The notes beneath the pieces were generated by a model. It had not been told where the DNA came from, did no database searches, and saw nothing but the letters and a program-made list of their open reading frames with translations. A DNA stretch of 64,000 bases from Takashimella koratensis (taxonomy: Eukaryota; Basidiomycota; Tremellomycetes; Trichosporonales; Tetragoniomycetaceae). Location of the stretch: contig BCKT01000005.1 of NCBI GenBank assembly GCA_003116875.1, forward strand, positions 1,178,001-1,242,000, written 5' to 3'. This document shows positions 55,417-64,000 of the stretch, piece after piece (positions within the stretch are counted from its first letter, which is position 1; every line of letters begins with the position of its first letter). The position numbers were made by a program, and so were the translations under genes.

Positions 55417-57878
55417 TCATAGATCCGGCGTGCCATATACTTCTCGCCCGCTCATACTGTACTGATCTTGTGCCGAGCGAGGGCGAACGATCGATCTCGT
55501 AGAAGGTGATGTGATGGAAGTGATTGTGCTCGTGGGCGTCAGACCGCCGTTCTTGACCACGTCGGCTTGAGAGGGATAGAGCGTTTGAAAGGTGTCCATC
55601 GCCCGGACGAGTGATCCCCATTCCTTCGGCATAGGCTTGTTGATTGCCGGCAAGGGCAGACCGCGGGACGAATTCACGGGAGATCGGTCGAAAGAGACCT
55701 GGCTGGGACCGGAGGAAAGCCGAGTTTCGCTGTCTTCTTGGTCGGTCGTTGAAGGGCCGCGCGGGACTTGTGCGGAAGGTGAAGTAACTACAGCGGAGGG
55801 GGAAGGGATCAAAGCGGACGGGGAAGGAATTTGTTGTAATGGCGCTGAGGGCGATCGTCCGTTGGTGATTGGAACCGGGAGGGGAGGAACTTGTGGTATG
55901 CCGTGTTCACCGCGGTCAATGTCCAGAGGTAATGGCAGTGCACTGAACGCCTCGATTGCACGGAACAGTGTGTTCCAGTCCTTGGAAGGTGAATCGGCAG
56001 ATGCAGTTGCTGTGATAACACTCTAGTCAACACAGTTCTCCGCCATCATGAGAACAAGAGATTGACGACTTACGTAGGAAGTTGTCATCCAAGATCGGAT
56101 TACCAGCGGCATCGTTTAATGGTAAAAGAAGAGGAACGGAAGAGTTGCCGAGATCGGCTCCGACTATAGGTAATTGGGAGGTGGGAGCAGGTAGAGATGC
56201 GTCTGGCACGTTATTTGCGCCGCTAGGTGGGGACGGCGAATCGAAGAGCCTTGGTCGTTTCTGGGGCTTTGTTGGAGCAGGCTCCAGGATCTTTCCGGGC
56301 CGCTTGTCGCTTACATCTAGACGACTGGTTGACCCCGACGCGTTTTGCGCGCCAAGTTCCGAGATCGCAGACGACGACGGCGACTGTTGTTGGTACGCTT
56401 TGGCAATGACGGAACGTAACGACCCGAGCCTCACATTTGCCGACGTGAGCTGTTTGATCCAGTGTTGCTGTAGGAGCTCGCGAGAGACCGTCGTCCATAA
56501 TTTACGTTGAGAAACACCTTGATATAGCAGTCGTTTCTCAGCAGATAGCTTCTCCACAAGTAGATTGCAACCAGCCTAGCACAGATGTCAGCTCCGTTTA
56601 AAAGATTCTCGTGGTCTTCCACATTAAAGCCTGACGACCTCACAAGACTCACATTGATTAGTTCTGCTAGATGCACGCCGCTACCGCTTCTGACCGTTGG
56701 TGGGAGCGAAGAGAGGAAGCCTTCAAAGTCATGAACCAACGTTTCTGCGAAATCCGAGATCGTGTCTTGATCTCTCAGCACTGGATCCAAAACCGTGACT
56801 TACCCATGATCGATGGATCTACGATAGAGGTGGCATCCTCAAAGTCGTTGAGATCATCTGAGGGCGACAAAAGAAGCTCAAACAGACGATTCCCAGGTAG
56901 TCCTCGTCGTCGTTTCCACAAGAATGTATGAAACCTGTCCTCGAAAGCGGAAAGGTACTCGTTGAATACCTTTTGAGCTTTATCCCCAGGCGCCTCCGCG
57001 TCTTGAATCGTTCCTTGCGTATCGCGTGGCTTGAAGCCTAGTTGCTCCTCTGCCAAAGCCCAGAGGTCCGACTTCCCCGCCAACTAGACAGTGTCAGCGC
57101 AATCCCTAACCGCCTGCACGCGTCACATGGACATCTCGCTCCTGCTCACTTTTTGCGAGCCTCCTCGATAATGAACAAACTCGAATAAATCAAAGAGATG
57201 CACCCGCCGACCATCCACAACGGGCTCTTGTATTCCATGCCGCCGAACCACGATACGAAGGCACTGTAGGAATGTCGACGACTCGACCGCGAGCGAAACG
57301 TTGGAAAAGTCCATATCTCCCCAAGGTCTTTCCGCAGTCGAGATGAGGGAGGAGGGCGAGAGCCGTGGTATGGAGATCGGTGATCGCCGAGGTTGGGATT
57401 CGTTCAGCGGCGCCGGTTTAGACGGTCCTGCGATCGGTGAGAGGAATAGGGGAGGGAGATCGGTCGAAGCTGGCTCGCGCAGTTTCGGTGAGGAGGAGAA
57501 CTGTTCGACCCATTGAGCAAGCGACGCGGGTTGGGATAGAACATCATTAAGAGCCGATTGTTTCCGCTGTTCGGGTTGGTCGTGGATGTGAGATCGACAG
57601 GGCTGCTTGTCGTGATCGCCGATGTCTACAGGTGGTGCCGACTGTGACACCGACGCGTTCGTGACGGCGGTAGGTATCGCGCTAGGTGGAGTGGGCTGTG
57701 GAGCGCTTGGCGACGCGCTAAGTGCCGTGACAAGCGTGCTCAAACTCGCAGCAGGCAGGGCAGACGAAGACGCGGACGAAGTGGCAGTTGATCGAGAGGC
57801 GAGGATCGAGTCAAGCAACGCATTATCCCGACTGATAATGCTTAACGCGAGGACGAGCCGCTGCGCATTGTCGTCCAT
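55417..57878 (-). CDS. ARID-domain DNA-binding protein
   Basis: Multi-exon; it starts MDDNAQRLVLALSI (57878) and ends REVYGTPDL (55417). After ~190 disordered Ser/Ala/Pro-rich residues, an ARID domain spans an intron: FLQCLRIVVRRHGIQEPVV, VHLFDLFEFVHYRGGSQ, then SDLWALAEEQLGF and KVFNEYLSAFE. The domain is followed by a helical region and a long Ser/Pro-rich tail with a basic patch (KPQKRPRLFDSP). ARID proteins bind DNA, usually as subunits of chromatin remodellers or histone-modifying complexes. It is not a copy of the Gln-rich SWI1-type gene at 28-33 kb: there is no Gln tract and the ARID motif differs. An in-frame upstream ATG (58160) gives a leader-like extension and was not used. It sits among catabolic genes, so a role in their control is possible but unproven. 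Confidence 0.8.
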
Positions 57879-58504
57879 CCTTCGTGCGGGGTAGCTTTGG
57901 GGGCGGTGGTTTTGAACGAATGAGGGACTGGGTAAATGATTGACTCGGGTTGACAACGGGGGAATGGACGGTGGCACCGGTAGAACTTTCGGTTTCTTTG
58001 GGGAGTCGCCAGTCTGGCCAAAGTTACGTAAATAACTAGAGAAGCTCAGAAAGAGGGAATATGTGAGCAGCTGATCGCGCCTTACTCGCACTGACGCCGG
58101 GGGTGGGAGGAGAGGAGGGGTTGAGCGGTGGAATAGGGCAGGAATTGGCCGAACAAGCAAAGAAATTCGAAATTCAGCTACACGGTCTCCCGCTACTCCG
58201 GTTAAACTCTGTCCGCAGCAGCTCGCTTTCTTGCTCAGTTCGCGTTCGGTCCAGTCCTAGGGTGAGTTTGATAAAGTGAGATTGGTCTGCATCTTGCAAA
58301 CATGTGAGAGACTACGGGTCTGAGCTCTGCCTTTGCTTCCAGGCTTGCGCACATCGAACGGAATCCACGCTACTGGCAGCTTCTGACAGTCCGCGTCTAA
58401 GAAATGCAATCCTTCTTCGCTATACAATCACAGTCATTGATGGGCTGAATAAAGCCATCTACGATATCATCACGACTTTTCCGCAACCCCGTTGACGACG
58501 AGCT
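57879..58504. other. Upstream region of the ARID gene and 3' end of the first RraA-type gene
   Basis: About 626 bp without a supported gene. It should hold the ARID promoter and the 3' UTR of the RraA-type gene. A short + frame at 58304-58495 shows no domain. Confidence 0.4.
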
Positions 58505-59479
58505 TTACTTGGTGGGCACTTGCTTGTTGCCTTCTTGCACTCCGACGCCCTTTTGCAGCAACACACGAAGCTTTTCAGCCTGGTCCTTCATCGCCACGGC
58601 CTTCTCGATGACCTCGTCGAGACGGTCTTGTGGGACGACGACCACGCCGTCGCTATCGCAAACCAGAATGTCGCGGGGGTTGACCACCACGTCCGGGTAC
58701 GGTGCAGCCTCAGAGACAGGTGGTACGGGCTTGAAAGTGAGCGGAACGTCAATGGCCGTGACGCGTGCAAAGGTCTTTGTGCCCAAGGTAGAGTGGTATC
58801 TCGCAAAGACCTGCATAGGGCTTGTCAGTTGTACGCCACAGGTCTTGTGGAGCTTGACCTACCGGAAAGCCAATGGCCTTGTGCTCCGGGAGGTCACGGC
58901 AGCCGCCATCAATGACAACACCTTGCACACCCTTGACAGCGGCGGCAGTGGACATAAGGCCGCCCCAGCAGGCTGACTTCAACCCTAGAATACGTTTCAG
59001 CACGGCTCTCTTATCGCACCCATAGTACTTACCAGCCGGTAGCTGCATAAGCATGATAGTTCCTGACGGGCAGTGATCGACCTGTTTGTTATCAGCCTTG
59101 GCACACCCTGCCAAGAAGGCCTAAGAAGGCCAAGAAGAACGGACAAGCCCGGAAAACGTTACGTACAAAGTGACCATCGAGTTTTGGAGATTCCTTGTCC
59201 GTATTGAGGACAAGCTAAGGTTTATCAGCTTGGTCTCAGAAATGCGAGATACCTTGCAAGTGAATGCGGGCCCAACGACAGAGCCGTTCATCTGTGATTC
59301 ATCCCGAGGAGAGTACATGTTCATGTCGGTGATCAACCCGCCGATCGAGATACCCAGCTCCAAAAGAGCGTCCGAGACCTGGGACCAGGACAGTCAGCTG
59401 CTGTGCATCCGAGGTGTGGCTCGAGTGCGCTCACCTCGCAGCTCGTCAGTTTCGAGAGTTTGTCCAGCTTGGCGTCCAT
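58505..59479 (-). CDS. RraA/HMG-aldolase family protein, copy 1
   Basis: Multi-exon; it starts MDAKLDKLSKLTSCEVSDA (59479) and ends GNKQVPTK (58505). It shows the RraA fold: SDALLELGISIGGLI, VVGPAFTCKV, a GTIMLMQLPA block, AWGGLMSTAAAVKG-type glycine then VVIDGGCRDLPEH, and a C-terminal half with NPRDILVCDSDGVVVVP. The Gly-x20-Arg-Asp-x2-Glu signature of 4-hydroxy-4-methyl-2-oxoglutarate/oxaloacetate-cleaving RraA-like aldolases is satisfied (RDLPE). Such enzymes use a divalent metal to cleave oxo-acids to pyruvate plus a second product. Fungi have no RNase E-type target for the bacterial RraA role, so an aldolase or decarboxylase is more likely. A paralogue lies 310 bp upstream on the same strand. 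Confidence 0.88.
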
Positions 59480-59788
59480 GTTCGCGTCGATGTGATGTTG
59501 ACAGTTGCGAGATATCAGACGTCACATTTGTTGGTTCTTAAAAACGAGCCGGGTAACGGCGATGTCCGGGCAGCGGATGATTGCAAAAAACCAACGAACG
59601 GATCGGGCCGAACGCCCAGGAGCTACGGACATGTGAGGGCCAGACGTATTTCAACAACTTGCTTTGAGAGCAGGCGACAGTCACCGAGAGCAAGTTCGCT
59701 GCTCAAGAAATCGATCAGAGCAGCTCTGAAAGCTGATGATCCAACTCGTTGACGAATGGATCATGCATTGCGCGTTGATACAAAGCTA
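59480..59788. promoter_or_regulatory. Upstream region of RraA-type copy 1
   Basis: 309 bp between the two RraA-type genes. GAGCCGGGTAACGGC at 59546-59560, about 70 bp upstream of the start codon, resembles the site upstream of the dehydrogenase at 55171-55185. Confidence 0.4.
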
Positions 59789-60730
59789 TCACTTCTTCTT
59801 CCACTTCAAATTCGCCCCGTCCACAGTGGTCCCCTTCCGAAGCTCATTCATAATGTTAGTCGAGTGCGTCTTGAGCTGCTCTGCCCGCTCGATGACACGT
59901 TCCAGGTCCTCGTGCGGGATCACAACGCAGCCGTCGATATCACAGATCAGAATGTCTTCAGGTCGGACGGTGATCTCAGGGAAGCTATCGACATCGTTGG
60001 AGTTGGCGGGAGAGGGCTGGATGGTCACCGGTACGTTGAGCTCGGAAACTCGCATAGATTGCTTCGTACTCAAGGTCGTGTTGAACCGCGCAAATACCTT
60101 GGCCTAGTCAGTCTCGGTCCACTATCTCCAGCTGCTGGAACTCACTGGGAAGCTGAGCTCTCGGTGCTCGGCAAGGTCTCGGCATCCACCGTCAATCACT
60201 ACTCCGCTGAGACCCTTCTTTGAAGCCGCCATAGACATCAAGCCACCCCACGCAGAGCTTCGCGCGGCTGTTGTCTGTCAGCCAGCTGCACTTCGGGCAT
60301 ACAAGCGAGCTTACATCTGACGGATTGGATCAACATAATGTATCCTTCGGGGCATTCGTCCACCTAGAAGCTGTCAGTGATGCGCGACACACTTGGGTTT
60401 TTGGAAGACTGACGTGATGGGCGGTTGGCCTTGGGCTTGTGTTGTCATCCAGTGGGACCAGCTGGTGCAATCAGTTATCGTCCTTCAATCTGAAGGTACA
60501 AGCTAGCAAAGCTCACCTTGACGGTGAATGCGTGCCCAACCACCGGAGTGGTCAACTGCTGCGGGAGAGGTGAGAACGCCGACACACCAGTCAACAGTCC
60601 TCCTCCCGACACGCCCAAGTCATACAACGCGTCAGAGATCTGTATGAGAATGTCAGAGTCGCTCGTCACTGTGAGCACCTACGTCACATGCAGCCAAGTC
60701 CTGGAGTCTCTGCTTTTGCTCGGGACCCAT
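59789..60730 (-). CDS. RraA/HMG-aldolase family protein, copy 2
   Basis: Multi-exon; it starts MGPEQKQRLQDLAACD (60730) and ends NLKWKKK (59789). The start is chosen because the first exon splices in frame to ISDALYDLGVSGGG. Family blocks match copy 1: VVGHAFTVKV, YIMLIQS, SAWGGLMSMAASKKGLSG, VVIDGGCRDLAEH, and RPEDILICDIDGCVVIPHEDL. The Gly-x20-Arg-Asp-x2-Glu signature (RDLAE) is intact, so it should be a metal-dependent oxo-acid aldolase or decarboxylase. The copies differ at many positions outside the motifs, so the duplication is not recent. It shares a short divergent promoter with the lactonase gene. Confidence 0.88.
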
Positions 60731-60998
60731 GTTGCAAGCTCACTTCGTTGGTCTATAGTTGTCTGGTGTAGATATTCGGTCGGATGCAACTACACCCGAG
60801 AATCAGGTGTTTATCAGCGGGACGTTGTCGGGGACAAGCGAGGAGCATACTGTTAAATTGCCAACACCGGTCGGTCTACACCGGTTCAAATTGTTGCCAA
60901 TTTCACCCCGCTTTCTTGTATACGCGATGCGGGCATTTGGTGTCCACTTAACGTCACGGGTTTTGTCCGGCTGCCAGTCATCAGTGTGACTCTTCTCC
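60731..60998. promoter_or_regulatory. Shared divergent promoter of RraA-type copy 2 and the lactonase
   Basis: Only 268 bp separate the start codons at 60730 (-) and 60999 (+). CGG-containing sites (near 60776-60784) and CACCGG repeats (near 60864-60884) occur here. Coordinated expression is inferred. Confidence 0.5.
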
Positions 60999-62245
60999 AT
61001 GACGGGTTCAGACAAACGGCTGCTCGTGCTTGGGACCCAGTTCGAGTCGTGGATCGCCTCGGCGGTGCTGGACGAGCAAGCTGGGACACTCACCGAGTTG
61101 TCCAGGATCGAAACACCTGTCTCACCAGACTGGGTTACCAAACACCCGTAAGCTTTGAATCGATAACCAGTCCGCTCTGACATGTAGAAAGCATGATATT
61201 GTCTATGCAGCTACAAGACCGGAGACGGGTGGGAAGGTTGGCGTGTATCGAGTCTCGCCCGAGGGCGCCTTTACCTTCGTCGAAGAGGCTGAGACTGGGT
61301 TGATCGACCCATGCGCAATGGAGGTGTTTCCCGACCTGTCGGGTTTAGTCATCGCACATGTAAGCTCGACTCGCTGAACATCGTAGCTCGTCATTGGAAG
61401 CTGATGATGTTAGTTCTTAGGCGGAGGCGTCACAGTGCTTCCATTGAACTCCGATGGCACGCTTGCTCGTCACAGCCCGGAGCATGTATTTCTGCCCAAA
61501 CATACTCCGCAAAAGAACGCTCGCCAGCAGTCTGCTCACCCACATCATGTAAGCCAGGCGCCACAGAAACTGCGGTGTTCATTCTGACAATGCTTTAGGT
61601 CGTGCTTCACAACGACGAGATTATCATTCCTGATCAAGGCTGCAACCGTGTTTGGCGTCTCAAGTACTCTTACACTGAAGGTTTCGAGCTGCTCGGCAGC
61701 ATTGACGAGTTCGACGAGGAAGACGCGCCAAGATTCGGAGTGGTTCACCCCAACGGTAATTTCTACTATTGGATGAGAACGGGACACCGGCTGACCCAAT
61801 AACAGGCAAGATCATCTACATCTTGAACGAGATCTCCAGCTACGTCTCGATTCACACCCTGCCCGCCCCTGGCGAACCTTCAAAGCGTCTGGACCGCATC
61901 GCCATTTTCCCGCCTTGCGACTCCGAGAACGTCGTCAAGGTCCCCATGACATCGTCTGCCATCGTCATGTGGAACGGCAAGATTATATGTTCCAATCGAA
62001 AATCCATCAATCCCGAAATGGACGCTCTGGCGGTTCTTGAGATCTTGGATGACGGACTTTTGGGGACTCCCTTGTTTGTCTGGCCAAGGGCGAAGCATCT
62101 TCGTGGTCTTGCCCCCAGCCCAGATGGGAAGTACGTTGCGACAGCAGGACGAGATGCGGGTGGTGTGGTGGTGTACAACAGCAAGTGGAAGGAAGTCGGG
62201 AGGTTGAAGATTGACATGGTGGCTATCCCGGTTTGGATGAACTAG
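60999..62245 (+). CDS. Lactonase of the seven-bladed propeller family (carboxymuconate cyclase/phosphogluconolactonase type)
   Basis: Five exons (60999-61147, 61188-61359, 61414-61548, 61599-61755, 61806-62245) join in frame to 350 residues starting MTGSDKRLLVLGTQF. Repeating propeller-blade motifs are visible: DIVYAATRPETGGKVGVYRV, GGGVTVLPLNSDGTL, a QSAHPHHVVLH block typical of the family's metal or active-site region, IIPDQGCNRVWRL, GVVHPNGKIIYILNE and LAPSPDGKYVATAGRDAGG. Family members open or close lactone rings in beta-ketoadipate and sugar-acid pathways. In fungi the best-known member is 3-carboxy-cis,cis-muconate cyclase in protocatechuate breakdown. The frame only holds with the TTAG acceptor at 61413 and an intron at 61756-61805. 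The specific substrate is unknown. Confidence 0.87.
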
Positions 62246-62693
62246 CAGGATATCGTATTGTGCATATGAATGCCCAATGAAGGTTGTGAGAAGTGTAAAT
62301 AATGTCATACATATGTTTGGTATCACTTCCGCCCTAACAGGTACCCAAAGGCATCATAGGAGCTCTTTTGCTATTATCCACCGCTAAAAGACTACTGAAG
62401 GGTCTGTGTGATCCTTCTCGGAAGCCGCCGAACAATGATGCATCGTTCTCCAGCTCCCAATCGCGTACCCTTTCCGAAAAACTAACCAAAGAAAGATATG
62501 GAGTCGCAAACCTGATTCTCGGACCGCCCTTTTCATCATGCCTCCCGCACCTATCGAATGCCTCGGAATGTTCTCCGCATGAAACGCCACAACAGAGTGC
62601 AAAAGCAGCACCTTTCAGTCTCTCAGACTTCTTTTTGAGTAAGCCCATCCTTGCGAGAACGGAAGATATGGGTTGAACTCAAACAAGGCAAAC
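62246..62693. other. Convergent 3' region between the lactonase and the transporter
   Basis: About 450 bp between two stop codons. No gene is supported; the open frames on both strands show no domain. Confidence 0.45.
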
Positions 62694-64000
62694 TTAGATC
62701 TCGGCCGGGTTCCCGCCCGTGCGAACTTCGAGATCCTTCTCGACTCGGGTTTTGTAGCCTCGCCACTTCCTGAGCGGGACCCCATCGACGAACATCTCTT
62801 GAATTTCGGCGGGACTGCGACGCATCGTCTCAGGCATGATAAAGTAGGCAAGAACAGTACCCCTGTGACACCTATCAGCAGACTTCCAAATCACGATTGA
62901 CTGTGGAAATGACTTACGGAACACCCAGGCAGACAAACATCCAAGCGGAAGGAACGCTCCATTTGGCCAGCATAAGCGGTAGTGTGAAATTGATAACGAT
63001 ACCGTACCTGTTTTCATTAGCATGTGCGTCCCAATGCAGTGTCTTTACTCACAAGTTGACGTAAGCGAGACCCCAGCCTGCCGACCTGGCCTTGAGTCGC
63101 TGGTCTGGCACTTCGTTGAGGAAAGCGTACACGGTCGAGTTTTGAAGGTTGTTGAAGAATCGAGCAAACACGGCACCAAACACCAGCACCGGTCCCATTT
63201 TTGGAGAAGTGTAATCCAGCAAGCCGACAATACTGATCAGAGTGATACCGATGCTGGCTCCGGTGAAGCCGATTAGACAAATACGCCTACGACCGATCTT
63301 GTCGACGAGGAGGATATCGGCGGTGATGGCAGCCATGGCAGTGCAAGTGAGAATAACGGTGACCTGGAACGGCTTGGGGTACCCAGCGATCTGGAAGAAG
63401 TAGGTGGCGTTGGTGGAGAAAACGGTGACACCACAGAGCTACGAGATGGTGAGTTCAACGATTCAGGTATCATGCCAGAGCTTGACTTACCAGTTGCAAG
63501 ACCAAAGGCCAGCATCCGATGAGGAAACGCTTTCCATTCAGGCCCTTGAAGATGGCGAACGGTCCTTGCGCCTTCATTTCGATCTCGTACAGGCGTTGTT
63601 CTTCGACAGTCGACGCCATGATCGAGATTTCTCGCTCAATGTCGAATCCTGGAACGTCCTTGTTCTTGAATTTGAGGATCTTGCGAGCAAGCGCCATCTT
63701 GTCCTTTCGAACAGCCCACCCTATGTTTTGTCAGTACAGATAATACTCGCTCATCAATGGCTGAAGCAGGAACACTCACAGGGTGACTCGGGTACCAGCA
63801 CAAAAATGACAGTCGAAACTGCGATCATGCCAAACTGGATATAGATGACGTTGAGGTAGTTGTACGGATTGGTGGTTGACTGTACTTGAAGGGCGACAGC
63901 AGCCATGAGGTTACCGATGTTGAACCACCATGTGTACGACACGGTGAAGAAACCTCGAGCATTGACGGGGGCTTGCTCGTTGATGTACTAAAGGTCAGCC
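62694..64000 (-). CDS. Sugar-porter-type MFS transporter, C-terminal part
   Basis: The gene runs off the window, so the start is missing. Exons give membrane segments and loops of the sugar-porter family: FNIGNLMAAVALQV; VLVPESP (the conserved PESP after segment 6); the cytosolic loop with FDIEREISIM; then LVDKIGRRRICLIGF (loop 8-9 D-x-x-GRR motif), SAGWGLAYVNL, INFTLPLMLAKW and the C-terminal VLAYFIMPETMRRSPAEIQEMF. That last block corresponds to the family's PETKGxxxEE ending. It belongs with fungal hexose/sugar-acid or quinate-type permeases. Substrate is unknown, but its place beside the lactonase suggests uptake of the compound used by the cluster. Confidence 0.88.

Noticed and set aside
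57876..58160. N-terminal extension of the ARID protein to ATG 58160
   Set aside because: The added residues look like translated leader (Pro/Ser/Leu-rich, no fold). The ATG at 57878 begins a better coding stretch.
58505..60730. RraA proteins as regulators of RNase E
   Set aside because: That role belongs to bacteria with RNase E. The Gly-x20-Arg-Asp-x2-Glu signature and gene neighbours favour an oxo-acid aldolase or decarboxylase.
50428..64000. Recent bacterial transfer of the catabolic cluster
   Set aside because: The genes I examined carry typical short fungal introns with the same branch sites, and base composition is like the rest of the window.

Overview
The window is nuclear DNA from a basidiomycete fungus, most likely a Tremellomycetes-type yeast. 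That placement is an inference from intron style and gene content; no species can be named. Protein-coding genes are dense on both strands. Almost all are split by very short introns (about 33-125 nt) with GT...AG ends and CTGAC or CTAAC branch sites, and base composition is moderately GC-rich and even. I saw no tRNA, rRNA, transposon or CRISPR array. Two single-base ambiguities (N) lie at 21446 and 36486.

Layout, 1-25 kb: a partial ASNSD1-like asparagine-synthetase-domain gene (-); a forkhead transcription factor (+); DNA ligase IV (-); a multi-pass membrane protein of unknown function (+); a Ser/Pro-rich unknown (-); a 2-kb gene-free stretch; an MFS transporter (-); two adjacent low-complexity charged proteins (-), one with 38-residue tandem repeats; and a small unknown (-). 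25-38 kb: fatty acid 2-hydroxylase SCS7 (+); a glutamine-rich ARID protein of the SWI1 type (+); and a long gene (-) in which a complete TRM7 tRNA 2'-O-methyltransferase continues in the same reading frame into a Ser/Thr protein kinase. 38-50 kb: VMA21 (-) and a MIOS/SEA4-type GATOR2 subunit (+) in divergent arrangement, the PCH2/TRIP13 AAA+ ATPase (-), the Rab7-type GTPase YPT7 (-) and a small tail-anchored-looking protein (+). Three of these genes (VMA21, MIOS, YPT7) act at the vacuole.

50-64 kb: a compact group that looks catabolic. It holds two divergent class II aldolase/adducin paralogues (one has lost metal ligands), a D-2-hydroxyacid dehydrogenase, an ARID-domain protein, two tandem RraA/HMG-aldolase-type proteins, a seven-bladed lactonase and a sugar-porter-type transporter that runs off the window. 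The gene set suggests uptake and breakdown of a carboxylated substrate through a lactone and an oxo-acid aldol cleavage. The substrate is not known.

The observations I rate highest are the TRM7-kinase fusion at 34171-37999 and the aldolase/RraA/lactonase cluster with its apparent pseudoenzyme.
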